Below are positions 31,557 through 40,402 of a stretch of DNA of 42,309 nt, piece by piece; position 1 is the first letter of the stretch, and each line of letters opens with the position of its first letter. The stretch is from an uncultured Sulfuricurvum sp. Lineage in GTDB: Bacteria; Campylobacterota; Campylobacteria; Campylobacterales; Sulfurimonadaceae. The stretch is from NCBI RefSeq assembly GCF_937936435.1, contig NZ_CALDDG010000075.1, positions 1 to 42,309 of the forward strand, read 5' to 3'. The notes below the pieces were generated by a model. That model did no database searches. It was not told the DNA's origin and was given only the letters and a program-made list of their open reading frames with translations. A program made the translations under genes and the position numbers.

Positions 31557-33441
31557 CGCTGATCGCAGCGTCAAACGGCACAAGACCGAAACGATCAAAG
31601 ACGCTTTCAACGCCGAAAGTGCATGGGAGCGCCTTTTAGGCTATGCTCAAAACGGCTATGCTGCTATCAGTGAAGATGACAAAGATTTCGTCCTCAAAAG
31701 TTTCGGGATATTCGACCGTCCCGCCACTCCGGAGCGTTTCATGATCCGCGTCCGCGTCCCAGGCGGTGCGTTAAGCGCCGATCAGGCATCGGTACTGGGA
31801 ACGGTTGCCCAAACATTCGGCCAAGACTATATCGATATCACAACCCGCCAACAGATCGAATTACGCTATCTGCGGATCGAAGATATCCCTGAAGCACTCC
31901 GTATGCTCGAAGATGCGGGGCTGACAAGCTACCAAACGGGAGTCGATAATTTCCGCAACGTCCTGATCGATCCGCTAGACGGTTTGGCGATGGACAACAT
32001 CATCCCCTGCCGCGATATACTGGAGGGTATCCAGTCCGTGTTTTTAAAAAATCCCGACTGGATTACGACACTGCCCCGAAAATTCAACATCGGGATCAAC
32101 GGTTCACTCAGTAACCGATGCAATATCTTCGGTCAGGATTTCGCCCTCTCTCTCGCTCAAAAAAAGGGAATGTACGGATTTAACCTCTATTTGGGAGGAC
32201 GTGTCGGATCGCTGGCGCAAAGTGCCGATATGTTTGTCCGTCCCGATCAGGCCATCGCGCTCTTCGTAGCGGTCGCCACCCTATTTAAAACCTACGGCTT
32301 CCGGGACAACCGCAACAAAAACCGTCTCAAATTTCTGATCGAATCGGTCGGCATGGAAACTTTCCGTGCAGCCATCGAAACGCAGCTTGGCTATCCTCTT
32401 CCCTATGAGGGAGAAAGTCTGTGTTCCCTGGAAGGGGGAGACCATTACGGTAAAATCGCATTAAATGACGGCTCTTTCGCCCTCTATGCAGCCGTCCCTT
32501 CGGGAGTATTCAGCGGCTCGGATCTCATCGAAGCGGCACATACGGCCCGATCCCAAAACGGTGCGATACGCCTTACTATCGAACAAAATCTTATCATCAC
32601 GGGAATCTGTGACGAAACCTCCGCACTCCAATCGCCGCTGTTTACCAAATATCCCAACCGCCCTTCTGCTTATATGGCAAATCTGATCGCCTGTGCCGGA
32701 ACAGAGCATTGTCCGTTCGGCGTCATTCCCAACAAACCTGATGCCATCAGTATGGGAGAATACCTGAGCCATACGGTTCCGATCGAAGATGCAAAAGTCC
32801 GTCTGTACTGGTCTGCCTGTGTGAAAGGGTGCGGCATCCATGGCGCCGGAGACCTCGGGTTTGTCGGGTGTAAAGTTCCGCGCAATGGGAAAACCGTTTT
32901 GGGGGTCGATATCTTTATCGGCGGTACTCTCAGCGGCGAAGGGGGAGAAGGACATCTGCTCCTCAAAGGGATCGTTTTGGAAGAGGCAAAAGAGTACGTC
33001 GCCGAGCTCATGTATCTCTACCGTGATCTGCGCCGCCCCAAAGAGAGTCTGGAAAAATTCATTGCCCGCCTGCAAAGCCGATATACAAACTTTGCAATCG
33101 CCTTTATAATGCGATGGAATCGGCGTATGCGCTTGGAATCCATGGAAGCGATGGTGACCCCCTCACTCAAATCGTTCGGAAGCAACCACCGCGAAAACGA
33201 GGAAATTTTTGCTTTCGGATTACAGCTGGTACACTCTCTGACAGGATCAAAAGCATACGATACGGAAGAGCCTTTTGCTGAGGGGAAAAAACCGTTTGCG
33301 TTTCATCAAAAAACGTTCCCGGACGCTTATGCCCCCTTTTATGCCGTGATCGAAAGAATGGTCCATCCGCACCCGTTGAAACGCTATACGGTCTTTACCG
33401 AGATTCTCAGCGATCTGAAAGAAGCCGGATATGAACTCTGA
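31534..33441 (+). CDS. nirA: Assimilatory nitrite reductase NirA with kinase-C-lobe-like C-terminal extension
   Basis: The 635-residue protein belongs to the sirohaem/[4Fe-4S] nitrite/sulfite reductase family. It has two ferredoxin-like half-domains (FMIRVRVPGGALSADQ; DITTRQQIELRYLRI) and a cluster-binding set Cys387-x5-Cys393 (CAGTEHC) and Cys429-x3-Cys433 (CVKGC). It reduces nitrite to ammonium with six electrons. The start is ATG 31534 (AGAGAG upstream) rather than the ATG eight codons earlier that lacks a ribosome binding site. The usual family length is about 510-560. Here roughly 100 extra residues (about 535-635) resemble the kinase C-lobe of the PP2C-kinase in this island. A sulfite reductase is the alternative, but the nitrate reductase partner favours nitrite. 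Confidence 0.9.
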   Translation: MTPLEQANADRSVKRHKTETIKDAFNAESAWERLLGYAQNGYAAISEDDKDFVLKSFGIFDRPATPERFMIRVRVPGGALSADQASVLGTVAQTFGQDYIDITTRQQIELRYLRIEDIPEALRMLEDAGLTSYQTGVDNFRNVLIDPLDGLAMDNIIPCRDILEGIQSVFLKNPDWITTLPRKFNIGINGSLSNRCNIFGQDFALSLAQKKGMYGFNLYLGGRVGSLAQSADMFVRPDQAIALFVAVATLFKTYGFRDNRNKNRLKFLIESVGMETFRAAIETQLGYPLPYEGESLCSLEGGDHYGKIALNDGSFALYAAVPSGVFSGSDLIEAAHTARSQNGAIRLTIEQNLIITGICDETSALQSPLFTKYPNRPSAYMANLIACAGTEHCPFGVIPNKPDAISMGEYLSHTVPIEDAKVRLYWSACVKGCGIHGAGDLGFVGCKVPRNGKTVLGVDIFIGGTLSGEGGEGHLLLKGIVLEEAKEYVAELMYLYRDLRRPKESLEKFIARLQSRYTNFAIAFIMRWNRRMRLESMEAMVTPSLKSFGSNHRENEEIFAFGLQLVHSLTGSKAYDTEEPFAEGKKPFAFHQKTFPDAYAPFYAVIERMVHPHPLKRYTVFTEILSDLKEAGYEL

Positions 33442-35458
33442 TACCGCCGTATCGACCGGATGCCCTTTTTGCGGCACAGGCTGTGCGCTAAGCGTATCCT
33501 GCATACCTAAGGGGTATAAAGTCAAAGGGGACGCTGATAATCCCTCTACACAGGGAGATCTATGCTTCAAGCCCATCCAAATGGCCACCGCACTGGATAC
33601 CGGCCGATTGCAGACACCTCTCTACCGACGCGACAAGAATGATCCCTTCACTCCGATCGGCTGGGACGAAGCGATCATTATTTTGGCAGATGCCATCCGC
33701 TCTCTCCCCAAAGAGGCACTCTATCTTTATCTCTCGGGACAACTCCTCAGCGAAGAGAGCTACCTTTTCACCAAACTGTTCAAAGGGTACATCGGTACCA
33801 ACAATGTCGATGCCAATTCACGGTTATGTATGGCCAGCGCGGTCGTCGCCCATAAAATGGCATTCGGAAGCGACGGTCCGGTCGGAAACTACCGCGATAT
33901 CGACGATGCCGACGTTATCCTCATCTCCGGTTCCAATCCCGCATGGGCGCACCCCGTCATATTTCGCCGCATCCTCGCGCGTAAAAAAGCCCATCCGCAG
34001 ACACTGATCCTCACCATCGATCCGATCTGCACGGAAACAGCGGAAAAAAGCGATCATTGGATCGCCTTAAACAGCGGAAGCGATACGATGCTTTACAATG
34101 CCCTCTTCGCCGAACTCTACCGCAGAGGCTCATGTGATACCGATTTTATCCATCGCGCTACGGAAGGGTTTGAACTCACCCTTGCCGAAGCCAAAAACAC
34201 TCCATTCGACGAAGCGATTGCGGCATGCGGTGTCTCGCCGGAAAATGCCCGAATACTGCTCGATGCTTTCGGATCGGATAAAAAGATTGTCGGACTCTGG
34301 TGTCAGGGGCTGAATCAGGCTGAAGACGGGGTGATGCGAAATCTCGGTTTTATCAATCTCTTCCTCGCGACAGGACGACTCAATGCGACCAAAGGACTCC
34401 CCCTCTCTCTCACCGGCCAACCCAACGCCATGGGAGGGCGCGAAGCGGGTTATCTCTCCAATGCCCTGCCGGGATATCGGGACGTCCGAAACACTCAGGA
34501 CCGTATAACATGCGAATCACACTGGAAGCTCTCTGAGGGAAAAATCCTTCCGCAGCCCGGGATTACGATCACCGATGCGATCGATCAGATTCATGCGGGA
34601 GAGATCCGTTTGCTATGGGTAGCCTGCACCAATCCGCTCCTCACCCTCCCCGATCTGAACCGTACCCGCTCGGCACTCGAAAATCCCGATCTGTTTTTAG
34701 TCGTCCAAGATTGTGTGCTCAGCGAAACGGTACAGCTGGCGAACCTCGTCCTTCCGACTCATGCCTGGGGCGAAAAAGAGGGAAGTATGACCAACTCGGA
34801 ACGATTCATCAAACGGGTCCGTCCGTTCAAATCGCCGATAGAGGGAGCAAAAAGCGATACCGAAATAATCCTGCTCACCGCAAAAGCGCTCGGATTCGAA
34901 GGATTTGACTATCCCGATATTCAATCTGTCTACGATGACTACAAACAGCTCAGCGCCCATCGGCTCTGCGACCAAAGCGATCAGAAATATACGACTCTCT
35001 CGTATCAGTGGGGTGGAGAACGCCTTTATCAGGATGAACGGTTTGCAACGCCGTCTCATAAGGCCCAATTTCATCCCGTCGTCTCTACTGCCCCCAAAAT
35101 CGAACTTGAGCATTTTGTGCTATTGACGGGACGTACGAAAAAACAGTGGCATACGATGACGCGGACCGGATTGGTTCCCGAACTGCTCAAAAGCGAAGAA
35201 AAACCTTATCTGCTGATGAATGCTGCAGAAGCCGAAGCATTGGGGATACAGGAAGGAGAGAGCGTTTTACTCTCCAATGAGCTTGACGCTTTGCAGCTAG
35301 ATGTCCGATTCGGTCTGTTGGCACCGCGCCACGTTTTTGCTCCATTCGGTTATCCACAAGTCCCGGTCAATAGCCTGATAGCGGTTAAAAATGACCCTTT
35401 TTCTTTTCAAAGTGCTCTCAAATCAGCATATGTCTCGATCAGCCGCTTATCAAAATAA
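33431..35458 (+). CDS. Assimilatory nitrate reductase catalytic subunit (NasA/NarB type)
   Basis: The 675-residue molybdopterin oxidoreductase reduces nitrate to nitrite in the cytoplasm. An N-terminal [4Fe-4S] site is formed by Cys11, Cys14, Cys18 and Cys45 (CPFCGTGC...GDLC). The molybdenum ligand is probably Cys133 in NSRLCMAS, as in Nap/Nas enzymes. The bis-MGD binding regions ISGSNPAWAHPV, WCQGLNQAEDGV, LPLSLTGQPNAMGGREAGYLSN and the C-terminal LLTGRTKKQWHTMTRTG domain are all present. There is no Tat signal, consistent with a cytoplasmic enzyme. It overlaps nirA by 11 bases. No NADH- or ferredoxin-linked electron-transfer subunit follows, so ferredoxin from elsewhere is the likely donor (NarB-like). 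Confidence 0.94.
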   Translation: MNSDTAVSTGCPFCGTGCALSVSCIPKGYKVKGDADNPSTQGDLCFKPIQMATALDTGRLQTPLYRRDKNDPFTPIGWDEAIIILADAIRSLPKEALYLYLSGQLLSEESYLFTKLFKGYIGTNNVDANSRLCMASAVVAHKMAFGSDGPVGNYRDIDDADVILISGSNPAWAHPVIFRRILARKKAHPQTLILTIDPICTETAEKSDHWIALNSGSDTMLYNALFAELYRRGSCDTDFIHRATEGFELTLAEAKNTPFDEAIAACGVSPENARILLDAFGSDKKIVGLWCQGLNQAEDGVMRNLGFINLFLATGRLNATKGLPLSLTGQPNAMGGREAGYLSNALPGYRDVRNTQDRITCESHWKLSEGKILPQPGITITDAIDQIHAGEIRLLWVACTNPLLTLPDLNRTRSALENPDLFLVVQDCVLSETVQLANLVLPTHAWGEKEGSMTNSERFIKRVRPFKSPIEGAKSDTEIILLTAKALGFEGFDYPDIQSVYDDYKQLSAHRLCDQSDQKYTTLSYQWGGERLYQDERFATPSHKAQFHPVVSTAPKIELEHFVLLTGRTKKQWHTMTRTGLVPELLKSEEKPYLLMNAAEAEALGIQEGESVLLSNELDALQLDVRFGLLAPRHVFAPFGYPQVPVNSLIAVKNDPFSFQSALKSAYVSISRLSK

Positions 35459-35548
35459 ATTATGACTTCTTATTTTTAGGATGATGGAAAACAAACACTT
35501 TTATGCTATTATCATCATTAAACACGTTTATTGACAAAGGGGTACACT

Positions 35549-37966
35549 GTGCCTAATGCCCGTAAAACAGCTTTGCTGTCGAGATATCTGCTGTTTTTCA
35601 TCATCGGGTTTATGCTCTTGGTTATCAGTTCTCTCGTTTGGAATATCCATAATACCAATCAACAAATCCTGCAACTCGCCACGCAGGAAGCGAAGACCAA
35701 CCTCAACAAAGATCTTGCATTTCGTTTGTGGGCGACACGCCACGGCGGAGCCTATCTTGTCGTCGACAAGAATACACAACCCATCCCCTATCTGGCACAC
35801 ATAAAAGACCGCGATATCAATATCAGCAATACAAAAATGCTTACTCTTTATAATCCCGCCAAAATGCTCCGCGAGGTTATGAACGACTACAATAAACTTT
35901 ACGGTGTCAAAGCCCGCATTACCGGAAAAATTTACATGAACCCGGAAAACGCCCCCGATGCCTGGGAATCCAAAGCGCTCGACATCCTCTCAAAAGGGAA
36001 AAAAGAGTACGCGGAAATCATTCAAATCGGGGGCAAACGCTATCTGCGTATGATGCAGCCGATGTACATGGAACAAGGGTGTATGAAATGCCACGCATGG
36101 ACCGGAATCCCTGTCGGAGGGTTACGCGGTGCCACCGACGTCACGATCCCTTTGGAAGGGTATCGTGTGATAGAGAGAAACGCTGTCACAAAACTGATTT
36201 TTACCCATCTGCTCCTTTGGATCATCGGAATCGGTATTATCCTCTTTCTCGGACGTCGGCTGATCGGAAGCGAAAAAGCGGTTGAAACCAATCAACAACG
36301 CCTTCAAATGCTCTCTCAAGCCCTGGAACAAAGCGGAAACGGAATGATTATCACAAATACCCACGGGGTTATTGAATACATTAACAAAGCCTTTACCGCT
36401 ATCAACGGTTATACCAAAAAAGAGCTTATCGGAAAAAAACCCAATCTTATGCGCAGCGACCTCAATTCTCCCGAGCTTTATAAAACCATGTGGGATACGA
36501 TCTCATCCGGCTTGACATGGAGAGGAGAATTTAAAAATCAGAAAAAAAATGGCACGATTTACTGGTGTCTGGAAACTATCTCCCCCGTTTTTGACGATGA
36601 CGGGAAAATTACCCACTACATCGGCGTTATCGAAGATATCCAAGACCGTAAACATGCAGAAGAACATATCCAGCAGCTCGTTTTATTTGACCCTCTGACC
36701 AAACTGCCAAACCGCCATTTCTTTCGAGAACGCCTTAATGCCAAAATTTTGGAAAGTCACGAAAACGAAAAAATATTCGGTCTGATTTATATCGATTTGG
36801 ACCGCTTCAAGATGGTCAATGATTCATTAGGACACTCCGTCGGCGATCAACTTTTGCAAAACCTTGCCGACCGATTTACCCAAATCTGCAACGGCGATCA
36901 CTTTTGTGTACGGCTCGGGGGAGACGAGTTCGCGATCATCACCGATTTTTCCGATTCAAAAGATTCGATAGAAGCGATTGTCCACAGTGTTTTGCAGATG
37001 ATGAAGGATCCGTTCTTCATCGAACAAAACGATATTTACATGACGGCAAGTATCGGTATCTCTCTTTACCCCCATGACGGAGACGATGCCGAAACACTGA
37101 TTAAAGCAGCTGATATGGCGATGTACGGAGCAAAACTCAAAGGGAAAAACACCTATCTCTTTTACGAACCGACCAACGGCGATTTCGCGTCCGAAACGCT
37201 CATTATTGAAAACGGCCTGCGTAAAGCCATCGGCACAGACGAACTCTTCCTTGTCTATCAGCCCAAATACAATACACTGGACAAACGGTTTGTCGGTGTC
37301 GAAGTGCTGATCCGTTGGAACAGTCCGACACTCGGATTTATGAGCCCTGCCCGATTTATCCCGATTGCCGAAGAGACCGATTTAATCATTACACTGGGCG
37401 AATGGATACTCCGCGAAGCGTTATCGCAGATGATGCTACTTTCTAAATCGATCGGTTTCGTTCCCAATATTTCAGTCAATCTCTCTCCCGTACAGTTTCG
37501 AAACCGCCATCTCAACGAGATCATCACAAACTGCCTCCACGACACCGGATTTCCGGCCGAGAAGCTCGAACTCGAAATTACCGAAGGGGCACTCGTCGAC
37601 AATCCGGCGCTTGCAATAGAAAAAATGAATTTACTTACCCAACACGGCATCACGTTTTCGATTGACGACTTCGGAACGGGTTACTCGTCGATGTCGTATC
37701 TGAAAAAATTCCCGGTTTCGACTCTGAAAATCGACAAATCGTTTGTCGATGACCTCGCTACCGATCCGCACGATCGTGCTATTGTTCAGGCAATTATCAC
37801 CTTGGCAGATTCTCTGGGAATTAAAACCATCGCAGAAGGAACTGAAACAATCGAACAAATTGCCATTCTGAATGAATTGGAATGTTTCACGATACAAGGA
37901 TATTGGCATAGCCGACCGCTCAGTTATCCCGATCTTGTAGAGTATTTTAGAAAAACGAAATCGTAA
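35549..37966 (+). CDS. Haem-binding DUF3365 sensor with PAS, GGDEF and EAL domains
   Basis: An 805-residue c-di-GMP signalling protein. It has transmembrane helix 1 (about 8-30) and a periplasmic Tll0287-like/DUF3365 domain (about 35-205) carrying a c-type haem motif CMKCH (178-182). Helix 2 (about 212-234), a PAS domain (about 255-370), GGDEF (motif 457-461 intact, RLGGDEF) and EAL (EVL at 585-587, with DDFGTGYSS and the other metal residues present) follow. No RxxD inhibitory site precedes GGDEF. The haem suggests sensing of redox state, NO or another gas. The start is GTG 35549, with AAAGGGG six bases upstream; an earlier TTG overlaps that site. It follows nasA by 90 bases but has its own -10-like TATTAT. 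Confidence 0.9.
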   Translation: MPNARKTALLSRYLLFFIIGFMLLVISSLVWNIHNTNQQILQLATQEAKTNLNKDLAFRLWATRHGGAYLVVDKNTQPIPYLAHIKDRDINISNTKMLTLYNPAKMLREVMNDYNKLYGVKARITGKIYMNPENAPDAWESKALDILSKGKKEYAEIIQIGGKRYLRMMQPMYMEQGCMKCHAWTGIPVGGLRGATDVTIPLEGYRVIERNAVTKLIFTHLLLWIIGIGIILFLGRRLIGSEKAVETNQQRLQMLSQALEQSGNGMIITNTHGVIEYINKAFTAINGYTKKELIGKKPNLMRSDLNSPELYKTMWDTISSGLTWRGEFKNQKKNGTIYWCLETISPVFDDDGKITHYIGVIEDIQDRKHAEEHIQQLVLFDPLTKLPNRHFFRERLNAKILESHENEKIFGLIYIDLDRFKMVNDSLGHSVGDQLLQNLADRFTQICNGDHFCVRLGGDEFAIITDFSDSKDSIEAIVHSVLQMMKDPFFIEQNDIYMTASIGISLYPHDGDDAETLIKAADMAMYGAKLKGKNTYLFYEPTNGDFASETLIIENGLRKAIGTDELFLVYQPKYNTLDKRFVGVEVLIRWNSPTLGFMSPARFIPIAEETDLIITLGEWILREALSQMMLLSKSIGFVPNISVNLSPVQFRNRHLNEIITNCLHDTGFPAEKLELEITEGALVDNPALAIEKMNLLTQHGITFSIDDFGTGYSSMSYLKKFPVSTLKIDKSFVDDLATDPHDRAIVQAIITLADSLGIKTIAEGTETIEQIAILNELECFTIQGYWHSRPLSYPDLVEYFRKTKS

Positions 37967-38001
37967 CCGCACTTAAACCCATCCGGAGTATAATCCGCTT
38001 T

Positions 38002-38304
38002 ATGAACCGTGAACATATTACCTTCAATATCGATCCGACCCCTTCGCTTCCGACACGAAAATGCCGATTAAGTGCAAAAGTTCTGGGATGGCTGCTAAGT
38101 TATGGCAACTATCTATTGGCTTTGGCGGGATGGTGGATGGTTGACTGGTTCGCCGCGATCGGAATCTTTTTACTCGGAATCATCATCTTCGGAATTATCC
38201 GAAGCAAACTGCGCAACGATTCGATTCCTCCTTCTCAACGCGAACTCTCGTACAGCGATTACGCAATCGCAACCTGGTATCTTTCCCGTAATTATTGTGA
38301 CTAA
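38002..38304 (+). CDS. Small two-helix membrane protein, unknown function
   Basis: A 100-residue protein with a polar N-terminus (to about 26), two adjoining hydrophobic helices (about 27-48 and 49-68) and a polar C-terminal tail with two cysteines overall (Cys21, Cys99). No family is recognised. The codon pattern fits the neighbours, and the gene lies on the same strand 35 bases after the GGDEF/EAL gene, with a TATAAT-like sequence just before its ATG. There is no strong ribosome binding site. I consider it a real but uncharacterised gene. Confidence 0.55.
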   Translation: MNREHITFNIDPTPSLPTRKCRLSAKVLGWLLSYGNYLLALAGWWMVDWFAAIGIFLLGIIIFGIIRSKLRNDSIPPSQRELSYSDYAIATWYLSRNYCD

Positions 38305-38433
38305 AGAAGCAGCATCTTCCGTATATTCTGATCGTCGCTGCTGCCTGTGACCTCCTATCGGATACGACCCTTCTAAGCTCCCATCCGCTATAATTGGTAT
38401 GCACATATCCTCACTTTAGGAATACTATATACT

Positions 38434-40392
38434 ATGGCATTAGTCGATCTTCTCAACGTCTCTAAACACTACGAAGCCCAAAAAATTTTAGAAAACGTCA
38501 ATTTTCATATCGATGAAGGGGAACGGATCGTTATCGTAGGTAAAAACGGCAGCGGAAAATCGACGTTGATGAAAATCGTTGCCGGGGTGCTCGATGCGGA
38601 TGAGGGAGAGCGGATCAACCGTCAGGGGATCGAGATTAAAATGCTCTCCCAGGTTCCGAAATTCGAACCCGGACACAATGTCCGCGAAGCGATCGAAGCG
38701 GGTCTGGGGGAACTCAAATCGGCAAAAGTCCGTTTCGACGAAATCTCTTTAGTTTTGGCAGAGCAGTACGACAATGCGGCTTTGCTTGATGAACAAGCCC
38801 GTTTGACCAATTTTCTCGATCACCATAATGCATGGAATCTCGACGACAAGATCGAGCGGGTGATGCACCATTTTATGCTCAAAGAGTATGAAGAAAAAAG
38901 AGTCGATCTCCTCAGCGGAGGGGAACAGCGCCGCGTCGCACTCGCCTCTTTGCTTCTGCAAAAACCCGATATTCTGCTTTTAGACGAGCCTACCAACCAC
39001 CTCGACGTCTATATGGTCGAATTCCTCGAAGAACTGATCCTCAAAGAGCGCTTCACTCTCCTTTTTATCTCACATGACCGTTATTTTATCGATCAAGTCG
39101 CCACTAAAACCATCGAGGTGGAAGATTGCTCTCTGCGCGAGTTTACCGGAGGATACAGCAACTATCTGGAACAAAAGCAAGAACTCTTGCGGACGATGGC
39201 ACAGCAGCACGAAAACCTCCTCAAACTTCTCAAAGCCGAGAACGAATGGCTTCGCCGCGGGGTAAAAGCCCGTCTGAAACGGAACGAAGGACGCAAACAG
39301 CGGGTATTGCAGCTGCGTGAAGATGCCAAAAACAACCCGAGTAAAATCCGTAAAATGAAACTGGAATTAGAACGCGAAGCGAAACATTTCAACCGTTCCG
39401 ATGGCGTAAACCGCCAAAAGATGCTTTTTGAGGTCGAGCATCTCGGCCTCAAACTGGGGGATAAAACCCTGATCAAAGACTTTTCGACCCGCATCCTGCA
39501 AAAAGACGTGATCGCCGTCGTCGGGCCGAACGGCAGTGGAAAATCGACGCTTTTAAAAGCTCTTTTGGGACGGCTGCAACCGACAAACGGGATCATAAAG
39601 ATGGGAGAACTTACCATCGGCTATTTCGACCAACACCGAGAAATGCTCAACGATAATCTAAACCTCATCGAAACCTTCTGCCCTCACGGCGGAGACCGCG
39701 TCGATGTGATGGGACAAGATTATCATGTCTACGGATATCTTAAAAACTTTCTGTTTCCCCGAGAATTCCTCGATAAAAAAGTCGGAGTACTCAGCGGCGG
39801 AGAGAAAAACCGTGTTGCCCTCGCCTTGCTGTTTACCAAAAAAGTGGACTGTCTGATTCTCGACGAACCGACCAACGATCTCGATATTCCGACCATCAAT
39901 ATCCTCGAAGAGAAACTCCAAAGCTTCCCCGGTGCGGTCATTCTCGTCAGCCATGACCGTTATTTCGTCGATAAAATCGCCAAAAAACTTTTTATCTTCA
40001 AAGGGGACGGTACGATCGAGGAGAGCTACAAACCTTACAGCGAATACCTCGAAGATGAAAAAGAGTTTCGTGAGATGGATGCGATGGAGGCCGAATTTAC
40101 CAAATCCTCGACTCCTGCGACAGTTGTACAGGCTGAAAAGCCGAAAGCTCTCAAACTGACATTTAACGAACAAAAAGCGCTCGAAAAGCTCCCTGTCGAA
40201 ATCGAAGCATTGGAAGCAAAGATTGATGAGCTAAACGCCTCTCTCGCCGATCCACAAAAGTACGAAAAGATCGGAATCAGTATTTTGGCTGAAGAACTCG
40301 AAAAAACCAAAGCGCTCTATGAAGAGAAAGTGGATGAATTACTCACTATCGAAGAAAAAGCCGAAGAGATCGAAGCATTAAAAAACAGCTAA
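38434..40392 (+). CDS. uup: ABC-F family ATPase, Uup-like
   Basis: A 652-residue soluble protein with two ABC ATPase domains and no membrane segments. Walker A motifs are GKNGSGKST (about 37-45) and GPNGSGKST (about 365-373), with signatures LSGGEQRRVALA and LSGGEKNRVALA and Walker B LLLDEPTNHLD and LILDEPTNDLD. An arginine/lysine-rich inter-domain linker (about 245-335) and a C-terminal coiled coil (about 585-650) follow the Uup layout. ABC-F proteins act on the ribosome; Uup also affects transposon excision and branched DNA. The first Walker B ends in NHLD and the second in NDLD. The YeaD-like gene follows after 10 bases. Confidence 0.9.
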   Translation: MALVDLLNVSKHYEAQKILENVNFHIDEGERIVIVGKNGSGKSTLMKIVAGVLDADEGERINRQGIEIKMLSQVPKFEPGHNVREAIEAGLGELKSAKVRFDEISLVLAEQYDNAALLDEQARLTNFLDHHNAWNLDDKIERVMHHFMLKEYEEKRVDLLSGGEQRRVALASLLLQKPDILLLDEPTNHLDVYMVEFLEELILKERFTLLFISHDRYFIDQVATKTIEVEDCSLREFTGGYSNYLEQKQELLRTMAQQHENLLKLLKAENEWLRRGVKARLKRNEGRKQRVLQLREDAKNNPSKIRKMKLELEREAKHFNRSDGVNRQKMLFEVEHLGLKLGDKTLIKDFSTRILQKDVIAVVGPNGSGKSTLLKALLGRLQPTNGIIKMGELTIGYFDQHREMLNDNLNLIETFCPHGGDRVDVMGQDYHVYGYLKNFLFPREFLDKKVGVLSGGEKNRVALALLFTKKVDCLILDEPTNDLDIPTINILEEKLQSFPGAVILVSHDRYFVDKIAKKLFIFKGDGTIEESYKPYSEYLEDEKEFREMDAMEAEFTKSSTPATVVQAEKPKALKLTFNEQKALEKLPVEIEALEAKIDELNASLADPQKYEKIGISILAEELEKTKALYEEKVDELLTIEEKAEEIEALKNS

Positions 40393-40402
40393 GGACGATT
40401 GT

